Positions 1-8,569 of a stretch of DNA of 64,000 nt are shown here, in pieces. A program made the translations under genes and the position numbers. The notes under the pieces are model-generated. The model was given only the letters and a program-made list of their open reading frames with translations. It had not been told where the DNA came from and made no database searches. This DNA comes from Erwinia sp. SLM-02. Its GTDB lineage: Bacteria > Pseudomonadota > Gammaproteobacteria > Enterobacterales > Enterobacteriaceae. Where the stretch lies: NCBI RefSeq assembly GCF_037450285.1, contig NZ_JAQISN010000004.1:62001-126000 (forward strand), written 5' to 3'. Every line of letters begins with the position of its first letter. The first letter of the stretch is position 1.

Positions 1-81
1 GAACGGGGTCAATCCCCCGCTGCACGCCTGGAGCTGATGGTTTCGCCGGACAAAAATAATTCGACTCATAACAGGGCATGA
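1..81 (+). CDS. C-terminal tail of an unidentified upstream gene (partial)
   Basis: Frame 1 is open from the first base to a TGA at 79-81, giving 26 residues ending in NNSTHNRA. The stop overlaps the ATG at 78 of the next gene as ATGA, the usual layout of translationally coupled genes, and this is the only positive evidence that the frame is coding. The fragment is too short to assign a family. If real, the solute-binding protein that follows belongs to an operon extending left of the window. Confidence 0.35.
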   Translation, partial: ERGQSPAARLELMVSPDKNNSTHNRA

Positions 82-1412
82 AAATGATAAAAATGAAGGT
101 GATATCGCTTACCCGGCTTCTCGTCGGGGTTACGCTGCTGCTGGCGCAGCTCTCGCTCAGCGCCAGGGCGGATGAACAGTATTTCCCGCTACAGAGCTAT
201 CGCGTCGGCCCCTATGCCGCCGCCGGCAGCGGCTTCTTCGGCGGGTTTATTGACTACTTACAGCTGATCAATCAGCGTGACGGCGGAGTTAACGGCGTTA
301 AGCTTACCTGGGACGAGTGTGAAACCCAGTACGAAGTGGAGCGCGGCGTGGAGTGCTATAAGCGGCAGAAAAGTCGCCCCGGTGTTGCCGCGTGGAACCC
401 GCTTTCGGTGGGCATTGCCTATGCGATGATCGATGACGTCACCCGCGATAAAACGCCGCTGATTACCATCGATCATGGCCGCACCGACTCGACCGACGGC
501 CGCGTCTTCCCGTATGTTTTCCCGCTGCTGCTTAACCCGTACAGCGAAACGTCGGGGATCATCAAATTTATCGGCACCCGTCTGGGCGGTCTGGACAAGC
601 TGCAGGGTAAAAAAATTGTCGTGCTGTACCACGGTTCGCCGTATGGCAAGGAAACCATCCCGATCTTCGAGCTGCTGGCGAAAAAATACGGCTTTGAAGT
701 ACAGCAGATTGAAGTGCCGCACCCGGGCAATGAACAGCAGTCGCAGTGGCTGACCATTCGCCGGGCAAAACCGGATTATGTGGTGCTGCGCGGCTTTGGC
801 GTGATGAACCCGGTGGCGCTGAAAACCGCGCAGAAGGTCGGTTATCCGGCGGACCATATTATCGGTAACGTCTGGTCTAACTCAGAAGAGGACGTGATCC
901 CGGCGGGTAACGCAGCGAAGGGTTATATTGCGCTGACCACCCAGGCATCCGGCTCGGTGTATCCGGTGGTCAAAGAGATTATTGATAAGGTGTACGGTGC
1001 CGGTAAGGGCAATCTGCAGGATCGGAAACGCATCGGCAGCGTCTATCATAACCTCGGCATTGTTAACGGCATTCTGAACGTTGAGGCTATCCGCATCGCG
1101 CAGCAGAAGTTTGGCCACCGCACGCTGACCGGCGACGAAATCCGCTGGGGCTTCGAGCATCTGCAGCTTGACGCTGCCCGCGTGGAAGCGCTGGGCGCGA
1201 AAGGCCTGTTCCACTCGATTAACGTGACCTGTGAGGACCACGAAGGCCAGGGCCGCGTAACCTTCCAGCAGTGGGACGGCAGCCAGTGGAAAGTGATAAG
1301 CGACTGGATTTCACCGGACTGGGCGCTGCTGCGGCCAATCATTGAGAAATCCGCCAGCGCTTACGCGAAGGAAAATAATATTACGCCGCGTAACTGCCAG
1401 GCTGAACAGTAA
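78..1412 (+). CDS. Periplasmic solute-binding protein, branched-chain amino acid ABC transporter type
   Basis: A 444-residue secreted protein. Residues 1-31 form a signal peptide: basic start, hydrophobic LLVGVTLLLAQLSLS, then ARA before the mature end DEQYF. The rest has the two-lobe type I periplasmic-binding look of the LivJ/UrtA group (Peripla_BP_6), with a GSGFFGGFIDYLQLINQRDGG opening and a KIVVLYHGSPYGKE strand-turn near residue 180. The ligand cannot be read from sequence. The ATG at 78 overlaps an upstream stop; ATG 84 is better spaced from AGGG at 73-76 and is an alternative start. No permease or ATPase gene follows: the next gene converges and a hairpin separates them. Partner genes, if any, lie left of the window. 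Family is fairly sure, substrate unknown. Confidence 0.8.
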   Translation: MKMIKMKVISLTRLLVGVTLLLAQLSLSARADEQYFPLQSYRVGPYAAAGSGFFGGFIDYLQLINQRDGGVNGVKLTWDECETQYEVERGVECYKRQKSRPGVAAWNPLSVGIAYAMIDDVTRDKTPLITIDHGRTDSTDGRVFPYVFPLLLNPYSETSGIIKFIGTRLGGLDKLQGKKIVVLYHGSPYGKETIPIFELLAKKYGFEVQQIEVPHPGNEQQSQWLTIRRAKPDYVVLRGFGVMNPVALKTAQKVGYPADHIIGNVWSNSEEDVIPAGNAAKGYIALTTQASGSVYPVVKEIIDKVYGAGKGNLQDRKRIGSVYHNLGIVNGILNVEAIRIAQQKFGHRTLTGDEIRWGFEHLQLDAARVEALGAKGLFHSINVTCEDHEGQGRVTFQQWDGSQWKVISDWISPDWALLRPIIEKSASAYAKENNITPRNCQAEQ

Positions 1413-1425
1413 TTATTGAGGAAAC

Positions 1426-1452
1426 CCTGCATTAACAGTCCGTTAATGCAGG
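1426..1452. terminator. Hairpin between converging genes
   Basis: CCTGCATTAAC (1426-1436) pairs perfectly with GTTAATGCAGG (1442-1452) around a 5-nt loop. It lies between the ends of the solute-binding protein gene and mnmE and could end transcription from both sides. No long T-run follows on either strand. Confidence 0.6.
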
Positions 1453-1488
1453 TCAGTAAATGCTCACTTAATGGCTGGCTTGTGACCG

Positions 1489-2853
1489 TTACTTACCAAT
1501 ACAGAAGCTGGAGAAAATCCTTCCCAGCAGGTCGTCGGAGCTGAATTCTCCGGTGATTTCACTCAGACTTTGCTGCGCCAGGCGCAGCTCTTCCGCCAGC
1601 AGTTCACCGGCCCAGGCTCCCAGTAATTGATGTTTGCCCTGCTGCAAATGCTCTGCCGCCAGTTCCAGAGCCTGAAGATGTCGGCGACGGGCCAGGAATC
1701 CCCCTTCCATATTGCCCGAGAAGCCCATGCTGGCCTTCAGATGCTCGCGCAGCACGTCCACGCCTTCGCCGGTGCGGGCGGAAAGGCGAATAAGTGAGTG
1801 ACCGTTTACTTCCGTAATGCCCAGCGTTTCACCGGTCATATCGGCTTTATTACGCACCACGGTGATCGGCAGCGCTTCAGGCAGGCGGGCAATAAAGTCC
1901 GGCCAGATCTCCGCAGGCCCGGTTGCGCCGGTGGTGGTGCCGTCGACCATAAACAGCACGCGGTCGGCCTGTTCGATCTCTTTCCAGGCACGTTCAATGC
2001 CGATGCGTTCCACTTCGTCGCTGGCTTCACGCAGGCCCGCGGTATCAATGATATGCAGCGGCATGCCGTCGATATGAATATGCTCGCGCAGTACGTCACG
2101 CGTGGTGCCGGCAATATCGGTGACGATGGCGGCATCGCGCCCGGCCAGCGCGTTGAGCAGGCTGGATTTACCGGCGTTGGGGCGCCCGGCGATCACCACC
2201 TTCATGCCTTCGCGCAGCAGGCTGCCCTGGCGCGCTTCGGCACGGACGCCGTCGAGATCGGCAATCACCCTGTGCAGCAGCGCTTCAATTTTGCCGTCGG
2301 AGAGGAAGTCGATCTCCTCATCCGGGAAGTCGATGGCCGCTTCCACGTAGATCCGCAGGTGAGTAAGTGCTTCCACAAGGTTGTTAACGCGGGTGGAGAA
2401 AACGCCCTGCAGCGAGTTAACGGCCGAGCGCGCCGCCTGCTCGGAGCTGGCGTCAATCAGATCGGCAATCGCTTCCGCCTGGGCCAGGTCCAGCTTGTCG
2501 TTGAGGAAGGCGCGCTCGGAGAACTCGCCCGGGTTGGCGATGCGCAGTCCGGGCAGCGCCACGATGCGCTTCAGCAGCAGATCGAGGATCACCGGACCCC
2601 CGTGGCCCTGCAGCTCCAGCACGTCTTCGCCGGTAAAAGAGTTAGGGCCGGGGAACCACAGCGCGATACCCTGATCGAGGGTGCTGCCGTCGGCGTCGCG
2701 GAACGGCAGATAGTCGGCGTAGCGCGGCTTGGGCAGCTTGCCCAGCAGCAGCTGTGCTACCTCCGCCGCTCTGCTACCGGAAACGCGCAGAATCCCTACG
2801 CCGCCGCGTCCTGGCGGCGTCGCCTGGGCAACAATCGTATCGCTATGGCTCAT
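1489..2853 (-). CDS. mnmE: tRNA modification GTPase MnmE
   Basis: MnmE works with MnmG to build the 5-(carboxymethyl)aminomethyl group on wobble U34 of several tRNAs. The 454-residue length equals the E. coli protein. The N-terminal folate-binding domain covers about residues 1-120. The G domain inserted in the helical region shows GRPNAGKS (223-230), TDIAGTTRD (245-253) and DTAG (270-273). The protein ends in the diagnostic FCIGK, whose Cys is needed for modification. The frame is open 23 codons further upstream, but the ATG at 2853 starts the conserved MSHSDTIVAQ and has AGAGAG before it; the extra codons run through a terminator hairpin. It is the last gene of the rpmH-rnpA-yidD-yidC block, set apart from yidC by that terminator. 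Confidence 0.97.
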   Translation of the reverse strand: MSHSDTIVAQATPPGRGGVGILRVSGSRAAEVAQLLLGKLPKPRYADYLPFRDADGSTLDQGIALWFPGPNSFTGEDVLELQGHGGPVILDLLLKRIVALPGLRIANPGEFSERAFLNDKLDLAQAEAIADLIDASSEQAARSAVNSLQGVFSTRVNNLVEALTHLRIYVEAAIDFPDEEIDFLSDGKIEALLHRVIADLDGVRAEARQGSLLREGMKVVIAGRPNAGKSSLLNALAGRDAAIVTDIAGTTRDVLREHIHIDGMPLHIIDTAGLREASDEVERIGIERAWKEIEQADRVLFMVDGTTTGATGPAEIWPDFIARLPEALPITVVRNKADMTGETLGITEVNGHSLIRLSARTGEGVDVLREHLKASMGFSGNMEGGFLARRRHLQALELAAEHLQQGKHQLLGAWAGELLAEELRLAQQSLSEITGEFSSDDLLGRIFSSFCIGK

Positions 2854-2872
2854 GGTTAACTCTCTTTTGATA

Positions 2873-2904
2873 CAAAAAAATAAGGCGGTCTGAATGACCG
2901 CCTT
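2873..2904 (-). terminator. Rho-independent terminator between yidC and mnmE
   Basis: On the minus strand AAGGCGGTC (2904-2896) and GACCGCCTT (2890-2882) form a 9-bp stem with loop ATTCA, followed by A and seven T. This is a canonical terminator downstream of yidC and just upstream of the mnmE start, so mnmE expression depends on read-through or on a promoter in this gap. Confidence 0.85.
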
Positions 2905-2969
2905 AGTGTAAACAGTGCGCACGTTGTTAGCACGCGGCAGCCGTAAAAAGGTGCCGCGAGTTTTTACTC

Positions 2970-4613
2970 TTACGCTTTCTTCTTGTCGCGGCTGTGCAGG
3001 CCACGTTTTTCCAGGCCGCGATAAATCAGCTGCTGCTGGATAATGGTCACCAGGTTACTGACGATGTAGTACAGCACCAGACCGGAAGGGAACCACAGGA
3101 AGAAGACGGTGAAGATGACCGGCATAAAGGTCATGATCTTCTGCTGCATCGGGTCGGTCACGGTGGTCGGCGACATCTTCTGGATGAAGAACATCGTGAT
3201 ACCCATCAGGATCGGCAGGATGTAGTACGGGTCCTGCGCTGACAGATCGTGGATCCACAGGGCGAACGGCGCGTGGCGCAGTTCAACCGAGCCCATCAGC
3301 ATGTAGTACAGCGCCAGGAAGATAGGCATCTGGATAACCAGAGGCAGACAGCCGCCCAGCGGGTTCACTTTCTCAGACTTATACAGCGCCATCATTTCCT
3401 GACTCATGCGCTGTTTGTCATCGCCTAAACGCTCACGCATCGCCTGAATCTTAGGCTGCAGCATGCGCATTTTCGCCATGGAGGTGTACTGCGCCTTGGT
3501 CAGCGGGTACATGATGCCACGAACGATAAAGGTGATAACGATAATCGAGAAGCCCCAGTTACCGATAAAGCTGTGCAGGAACTTCAGCAGCTTAAACAGC
3601 GGCTGAGAGATAAACCACAGCCAGCCATAGTCCACGGTCAGGTCAAGGTGTGGCGCAAGCGCCGCCATTTTGTCCTGAATTTCCGGGCCAACCCACAGGG
3701 TCGCTTTCAGATCCTGCTGAGAACCTGCGGCGATAGTCACCGGTGCAGATTTGAAGCCGACTGCCGCAATACCGTTACCCAGGTTGCTGGTGTAAAGGGT
3801 GTTGCTGCCCGCCGTTTGCGGTACCCATGCGGTGGCGAAATACTGCTGCAGCATCGCCACCCAACCATTGGTGGTGGTAGTGCTGAGGTTTTCGTTCTCG
3901 CTGATTTTGTCGAATTTATACTTCTCGTAGTTGGTCTCACTGCTGGAGTAAGCCGCACCACGGAAGGTGTGCAACGCAAAGTTATTGCTGCCGGTATCAC
4001 GATGCTTAGGCAGATCGATGGTCTGCTTCAGCTGACCAAACATCGACACTTCCAGCGGCTGCTGGGTGGCGTTGTTGATCTGATAGTCCACGCCAACGGC
4101 GTATTCACCGCGCTTCAGCACAAAGGTCTTGGTGTAGACCGCGCCGTTTTCAGCGGTATAGGTCAGCGGGATACGCAGTTCGCCCTGGCCGTCGGCCAGC
4201 TCGAAGCTATCCTGAGTGGTGGTATAAAGAGGACGACCGCCGTTTGCCGGGTTGTCCGGGCCGTTACGACCGGTCAGGCCGCTCTGTGCCTGATAGAGGA
4301 ATTCAGGGGTGTTTTCCAGCAACAGGAAAGGCTTATCGGAACCCAGTGAGTCCGGATAGGTCAGCAGCTGCGCCTGGTCAATATCACCACCGCGAGTATT
4401 AATGCTTAAAGACAGGACATCGGTCTTAACGGTGATCGTTTTGCCCTGGCCGCTGGCAGGGACACCCTGGTTAGCGACATCACCCGCTGCTGTCGTGGTC
4501 TGCGTGGTCTGAGTCTGCAATGGCTGAGGATTATTATCCGTCTGCCAGGCTTGCCAGATCATAAAAGACACGAACAGAAAAGCGATGAGAAAGAGATTGC
4601 GTTGCGAATCCAT
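2970..4613 (-). CDS. yidC: Membrane protein insertase YidC
   Basis: YidC inserts and folds inner-membrane proteins, alone or with SecYEG. The 547 residues match the gamma-proteobacterial form (E. coli 548). An N-terminal membrane anchor (NLFLIAFLFVSFMIWQAW, about 5-22) is followed by a large periplasmic beta domain to about residue 330. The conserved five-helix core comes next, including FSIIVITFIVRGIMYPL, whose Arg lies in the hydrophilic groove, a cytoplasmic hairpin, and LPLVIQMPIFLALYYML. The basic C-terminal tail (EKRGLHSRDKKKA) fits ribosome contact. It lies 18 nt after yidD and is followed by a strong terminator. Confidence 0.98.
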   Translation of the reverse strand: MDSQRNLFLIAFLFVSFMIWQAWQTDNNPQPLQTQTTQTTTAAGDVANQGVPASGQGKTITVKTDVLSLSINTRGGDIDQAQLLTYPDSLGSDKPFLLLENTPEFLYQAQSGLTGRNGPDNPANGGRPLYTTTQDSFELADGQGELRIPLTYTAENGAVYTKTFVLKRGEYAVGVDYQINNATQQPLEVSMFGQLKQTIDLPKHRDTGSNNFALHTFRGAAYSSSETNYEKYKFDKISENENLSTTTTNGWVAMLQQYFATAWVPQTAGSNTLYTSNLGNGIAAVGFKSAPVTIAAGSQQDLKATLWVGPEIQDKMAALAPHLDLTVDYGWLWFISQPLFKLLKFLHSFIGNWGFSIIVITFIVRGIMYPLTKAQYTSMAKMRMLQPKIQAMRERLGDDKQRMSQEMMALYKSEKVNPLGGCLPLVIQMPIFLALYYMLMGSVELRHAPFALWIHDLSAQDPYYILPILMGITMFFIQKMSPTTVTDPMQQKIMTFMPVIFTVFFLWFPSGLVLYYIVSNLVTIIQQQLIYRGLEKRGLHSRDKKKA

Positions 4614-4631
4614 CGTTAATGTTCTCTGGTA

Positions 4632-4874
4632 TCAATGGTTGTTTGGCGGTACCGGATCGTCGCCACCTGGGTTCAAAGGATGGCATTTTAATATGCGTCT
4701 CATCGTCAACCAACTCCCTTTTATCACGCCAAACCTGCGCAATGCCTCAATTCCGTATTGCGAGCAGGTAGGATGAAATCGGCAATGAGGTCCTAATAGC
4801 GGGCTGATTACGCGTTGATAGACGCGAATCAGCCCGATCAGGAACCGCGAGCCAGGCGACAATGGCGACGCCAT
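4632..4874 (-). CDS. yidD: Membrane protein insertion efficiency factor YidD
   Basis: A small 80-residue protein of the YidD family that helps YidC-dependent insertion at the inner face of the membrane. The family signature HCRFHPTCSQYGIEALRRFG, with its two conserved Cys, is intact at about residues 30-49, after an amphipathic helix (LIGLIRVYQRVISPLLG). The last residues (NPGGDDPVPPNNH) are hydrophilic. The start at 4874 overlaps the 3' end of rnpA by 37 nt, as in E. coli, so translation is probably coupled. yidC follows after 18 nt. Confidence 0.95.
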   Translation of the reverse strand: MASPLSPGSRFLIGLIRVYQRVISPLLGPHCRFHPTCSQYGIEALRRFGVIKGSWLTMRRILKCHPLNPGGDDPVPPNNH

Positions 4875-5197
4875 AATTTCTCCAACGCTTCCGTCAAAGC
4901 CTTATTATCAAGGTCAGCAACCCCTTTCTTCGCCACAATAACAAAATCCATTGCGGGAAGTTCATGCTGACGCAGGCGAAAGCTTTCTCGGGTCAATCGC
5001 TTGATCCGATTGCGTTCATGCGCGCGTTTAACATGTTTTTTTGCGACGGTCAGACCGATGCGGGGATGCCCCAGCGTGTTCAGGCGGCCGAGAATGGTGA
5101 TTTGCGGCGTGCCAGCCCGTTGTGGCTGCTGGAAGACGAAAGTGAAATGAGTGGGAGTTAACAAACGTAACTCCCTGGGAAATGCGAGCTTAACCAC
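4838..5197 (-). CDS. rnpA: Ribonuclease P protein component
   Basis: The protein subunit of RNase P, which binds the catalytic RNA and pre-tRNA leaders during 5' maturation of tRNA. The 119-residue length is the same as in E. coli. The family motif KKHVKRAHERNRIKRLTRE (about residues 53-71) forms the RNR helix that binds RNA. The N-terminal FPRELRLLTPTHFTFVFQ is also typical. It lies 17 nt downstream of rpmH, the universal bacterial rpmH-rnpA pair, and its 3' end overlaps yidD. Confidence 0.98.
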   Translation of the reverse strand: MVKLAFPRELRLLTPTHFTFVFQQPQRAGTPQITILGRLNTLGHPRIGLTVAKKHVKRAHERNRIKRLTRESFRLRQHELPAMDFVIVAKKGVADLDNKALTEALEKLWRRHCRLARGS

Positions 5198-5214
5198 TCA
5201 GCGGTTAGCTTTTA

Positions 5215-5355
5215 TTACTTAGAAACGGTCAGACGAGAACGGCCTTTAGCACGACGACGTGCCAGAACCTGACGACCATTTTTATTTGCCATACGAGCAC
5301 GGAAACCGTGTGAACGGTTACGCTTCAGTACGGACGGTTGAAAAGTGCGTTTCAT
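5215..5355 (-). CDS. rpmH: 50S ribosomal protein L34
   Basis: A 46-residue, very basic ribosomal protein of the large subunit, too short to be found by length alone. It starts MKRTFQPSVLKRNRSHGFR, the L34 signature, and ends GRSRLTVSK with a TAA at 5215. It is the first gene of the leftward block rpmH-rnpA-yidD-yidC, read from the promoter at 5455-5483, and divergent from dnaA. Confidence 0.99.
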   Translation of the reverse strand: MKRTFQPSVLKRNRSHGFRARMANKNGRQVLARRRAKGRSRLTVSK

Positions 5356-5454
5356 GGCGATTTCTACCTAAACTTGAATAATTTCACTTAGTGACGCGTT
5401 AACTGGCCCGAAAAACCGACCGACGCCTCAGTGTATCTTTAATAAAGAGGCGGG

Positions 5455-5483
5455 ATTGTAATAATTGTACAGTCCAGAGTCAA
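5455..5483 (-). promoter_or_regulatory. Sigma-70 promoter of rpmH-rnpA-yidD-yidC
   Basis: On the minus strand TTGACT (5483-5478) and TACAAT (5460-5455) are separated by exactly 17 nt, a near-consensus sigma-70 promoter about 100 nt upstream of the rpmH start. The match is read from sequence; activity is inferred. Confidence 0.75.
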
Positions 5484-5742
5484 TTTACTTCGCGTGAAAA
5501 CCGCGCCCTGATTGCCCGTTTTGACCCGCAAAAACAGCCATAAGGGCCACGGCGCAGCACGCCGGGGCAAGAATTATACGGCCTCTAATAAAAAGCGCAA
5601 GGATCGTGCAGGATCATCTCGCGATCCCGTTACATCAAATTTGCGGCAATAACGTGATGGCACCATTAAATTTCACTGAATGCAGACGATCCTGAATGTC
5701 TTTTGCGCAGGGTGGCGTAAACTAATCTGCGTTGTATGCGCC

Positions 5743-5751
5743 TGTGGATAA
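5743..5751 (-). promoter_or_regulatory. DnaA box in the dnaA promoter region
   Basis: TGTGGATAA is the reverse complement of the strongest DnaA box, TTATCCACA. It lies about 240 nt upstream of dnaA. In E. coli a DnaA box between the two dnaA promoters gives autorepression, and the position here fits that. Eight GATC sites fall between 5602 and 5826 around it, far above chance, which suggests Dam/SeqA control as well. The remainder of 5484-5993 shows no gene. Confidence 0.8.
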
Positions 5752-5993
5752 ATTGGATCAAAACTGTGTAGAAAGTGAAGATCTCTGCGGCGGTTTACGC
5801 TATGATCCGCCGTTCCGCTAACGATCCTCCGGGTCGTCTTGCTAACCGCATGCTTCCAGGATGCCGGGCTAGAGTGGAGTAACCGTAGATAACGGTTCGC
5901 ATGCGTCTCATCGGCATGCGTCAACAATGATGAAATTATCGCTTCAGCGCCCTTATTATTTCTTATCGAATTTTTTTTCGAGTGGAGTCCGCC

Positions 5994-7385
5994 GTGTCAC
6001 TTACGCTTTGGCAACAGTGTCTTGCCCGTTTGCAGGATGAGCTACCTGCCACCGAATTCAGCATGTGGATACGCCCCTTGCAGGCCGAACTGAATGACAA
6101 CACGCTGGCATTATACGCACCAAATCGGTTTGTACTCGACTGGGTTCGGGATAAATACCTGAATAATATCAATGCACTGCTGAATGACTTCTGCGGGCCA
6201 AACGTTCCGCTGCTGCGATTTGAAGTCGGCAGCAAACCGGTGGCGCAGCCCGTCAGCCAGCCGGTGATGGCCAGCGCACAGGCGAGTGCGCCGGGTTTCG
6301 GCAGCCGTGCGGCACCGGTTCGCCCAAGCTGGGACAGCCTGCCTGCGCCGGCGGAGCTGTCTTACCGCTCGAACGTGAATACCAAGCACAACTTTGACAA
6401 CTTCGTTGAGGGTAAATCTAACCAGCTGGCGCGCGCGGCGGCGCGTCAGGTGGCCGATAACCCGGGCGGTGCCTACAATCCGTTGTTTCTGTATGGCGGT
6501 ACGGGCCTCGGTAAAACGCACCTGCTGCATGCGGTAGGCAACGGCATAATGGCGCGCAAGCCCAATGCGAAAGTGGTATATATGCACTCCGAGCGTTTCG
6601 TACAGGACATGGTAAAAGCCTTACAAAATAACGCTATTGAAGAATTTAAACGCTATTACCGTTCCGTTGATGCGCTGCTGATCGATGATATTCAGTTCTT
6701 TGCCAATAAAGAGCGCTCGCAGGAAGAGTTCTTCCATACCTTTAATGCGCTGCTGGAAGGTAATCAGCAGATCATTTTGACCTCGGATCGCTATCCGAAA
6801 GAGATCAACGGGGTAGAAGATCGTCTTAAATCCCGCTTTGGCTGGGGCCTGACGGTGGCGATCGAGCCGCCTGAGCTGGAAACCCGCGTGGCGATCCTGA
6901 TGAAAAAAGCGGATGAGAATGACATCCGCCTGCCGGGTGAAGTGGCGTTCTTTATTGCCAAGCGCCTGCGTTCTAACGTCCGCGAGCTGGAAGGGGCGCT
7001 GAACCGCGTCATTGCCAACGCCAACTTTACCGGCCGGGCGATTACCATCGATTTCGTTCGCGAAGCGCTGCGCGATCTGCTGGCACTGCAGGAAAAGCTG
7101 GTCACTATCGACAACATTCAAAAGACGGTTGCCGAATATTATAAAATTAAAGTGGCCGATCTGCTGTCGAAGCGGCGATCCCGCTCCGTAGCCCGTCCGC
7201 GCCAGATGGCGATGGCGATGGCGAAAGAGCTGACCAACCACAGTCTGCCGGAAATCGGCGACGCTTTCGGGGGTCGTGACCATACCACCGTGCTACATGC
7301 CTGCCGTAAAATCGAGCAGCTGCGTGAAGAGAGTCACGACATTAAAGAAGATTTCTCAAATCTAATCAGAACATTATCTTCCTGA
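5994..7385 (+). CDS. dnaA: Chromosomal replication initiator DnaA
   Basis: DnaA binds DnaA boxes at oriC, forms an ATP-dependent filament and melts the origin. From the GTG at 5994 the product is 463 residues (MSLTLWQQCLARLQDELPAT). An in-frame GTG at 5982 would add four residues not seen in E. coli DnaA, and GGAG sits just upstream of 5994, so 5994 is preferred. Domain I is residues 1-80, a variable Gln/Pro/Ala-rich linker 81-125, and the AAA+ domain carries GGTGLGKT (168-175) and LLIDDIQFF. The C-terminal DNA-binding domain has FGGRDHTTVLHACRKI. dnaN starts 2 nt after the stop. Confidence 0.98.
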   Translation: MSLTLWQQCLARLQDELPATEFSMWIRPLQAELNDNTLALYAPNRFVLDWVRDKYLNNINALLNDFCGPNVPLLRFEVGSKPVAQPVSQPVMASAQASAPGFGSRAAPVRPSWDSLPAPAELSYRSNVNTKHNFDNFVEGKSNQLARAAARQVADNPGGAYNPLFLYGGTGLGKTHLLHAVGNGIMARKPNAKVVYMHSERFVQDMVKALQNNAIEEFKRYYRSVDALLIDDIQFFANKERSQEEFFHTFNALLEGNQQIILTSDRYPKEINGVEDRLKSRFGWGLTVAIEPPELETRVAILMKKADENDIRLPGEVAFFIAKRLRSNVRELEGALNRVIANANFTGRAITIDFVREALRDLLALQEKLVTIDNIQKTVAEYYKIKVADLLSKRRSRSVARPRQMAMAMAKELTNHSLPEIGDAFGGRDHTTVLHACRKIEQLREESHDIKEDFSNLIRTLSS

Positions 7386-7387
7386 CT

Positions 7388-8488
7388 ATGAAATTTATTG
7401 TAGAACGTGAGCGTTTGCTTAAGCCATTACAGCAGGTCAGCAGCCCGTTGGGCGGCCGCCCTACTCTGCCGATCCTGGGTAACCTGCTGCTGCAGGTAGA
7501 TGAAGGCACCCTGCGGCTGACCGGTACCGATTTAGAGATGGAAATGGTCGCGCGCGTGGCGCTGACCCAGGACCATCAGCCGGGCGCCACCACGGTCCCG
7601 GCCCGTAAATTCTTTGATATCTGCCGTGGCCTGCCCGAAGGCGCGGAGATCACCGTGATTCTGGAAGGTGACAGAATGCTGGTGCGCTCCGGCCGCAGCC
7701 GGTTCTCGCTTTCCACCCTGCCCGCCAGCGACTTCCCGAACCTGGACGACTGGCAGATCGATGTGGAATTCACCCTGCCGCAGGCAACCATGAAGCGCCT
7801 GATCGAAGCCACGCAGTTTTCGATGGCGCATCAGGACGTCCGCTACTACCTGAACGGTATGCTGTTTGAAACCGAAGGCGAAGAGCTGCGCACCGTGGCC
7901 ACCGACGGCCACCGTCTGGCGGTCTGCTCAATGCCGGTGGGGCAGTCTCTGCCTAACCATTCGGTGATAGTGCCGCGTAAAGGGGTGATTGAGCTGGTCC
8001 GCCTGCTCGACGGCGGCGATACGCCATTGCAGGTACAGATCGGCAGCAATAATATCCGCGCGCACGTTGGCGACTTCATCTTCACGTCGAAGCTGGTTGA
8101 CGGTCGTTTCCCGGATTATCGCCGCGTATTGCCGAAAAACCCGGACAAAACCCTCGACGCCAGCTGCGATCTGCTTAAGCAGGCATTTTCCCGCGCGGCC
8201 ATTCTTTCCAACGAGAAGTTCCGCGGCGTGCGGCTGTATATCAGCGAAAATCAGCTGAAAATCACCGCTAATAACCCGGAGCAGGAAGAAGCGGAAGAGA
8301 TTCTGGATGTCAGCTATGGCGGCACCGATCTCGAAATCGGCTTCAACGTCAGCTACGTACTGGACGTGCTGAACGCGCTCAAGTGTGAAAACGTGCGTCT
8401 GCTGCTGACCGACTCGGTTTCCAGCGTGCAGATTGAAGATGCAGCGAGCCAGAGTGCGGCCTACGTTGTTATGCCGATGAGATTATAG
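7388..8488 (+). CDS. dnaN: DNA polymerase III beta sliding clamp
   Basis: The ring-shaped processivity clamp of DNA polymerase III. The 366 residues equal the E. coli length and cover three repeated clamp domains, with the usual start MKFIVERERLLKPLQQVSSP and the end SAAYVVMPMRL that forms part of the partner-binding pocket. It lies 2 nt after dnaA and is surely cotranscribed. Unusually, 170 nt separate it from recF; in E. coli the two genes practically touch. Confidence 0.98.
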   Translation: MKFIVERERLLKPLQQVSSPLGGRPTLPILGNLLLQVDEGTLRLTGTDLEMEMVARVALTQDHQPGATTVPARKFFDICRGLPEGAEITVILEGDRMLVRSGRSRFSLSTLPASDFPNLDDWQIDVEFTLPQATMKRLIEATQFSMAHQDVRYYLNGMLFETEGEELRTVATDGHRLAVCSMPVGQSLPNHSVIVPRKGVIELVRLLDGGDTPLQVQIGSNNIRAHVGDFIFTSKLVDGRFPDYRRVLPKNPDKTLDASCDLLKQAFSRAAILSNEKFRGVRLYISENQLKITANNPEQEEAEEILDVSYGGTDLEIGFNVSYVLDVLNALKCENVRLLLTDSVSSVQIEDAASQSAAYVVMPMRL

Positions 8489-8537
8489 ACAATATCGGCC
8501 TGGCTTACTTGCCATTCTGGTCCCGGGCAGTGCTCGC

Positions 8538-8569
8538 ACTTGGTCACATACTTCAGTATGCTCCCAAGT
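8538..8569. repeat. Palindromic element between dnaN and recF
   Basis: ACTTGG (8538-8543) pairs with CCAAGT (8564-8569) and, after a 3-nt internal loop, CATACT (8547-8552) pairs with AGTATG (8555-8560). The 170-nt spacer 8489-8658 holds this hairpin and no gene. It looks like a dispersed enterobacterial intergenic palindrome dropped into the replication operon. It might reduce or process transcription between dnaN and recF. Confidence 0.6.

Noticed and set aside
1798..2859. A 353-codon open frame on the plus strand opposite mnmE
   Set aside because: It lies wholly within a conserved mnmE and shows the low-complexity make-up of an antisense shadow.
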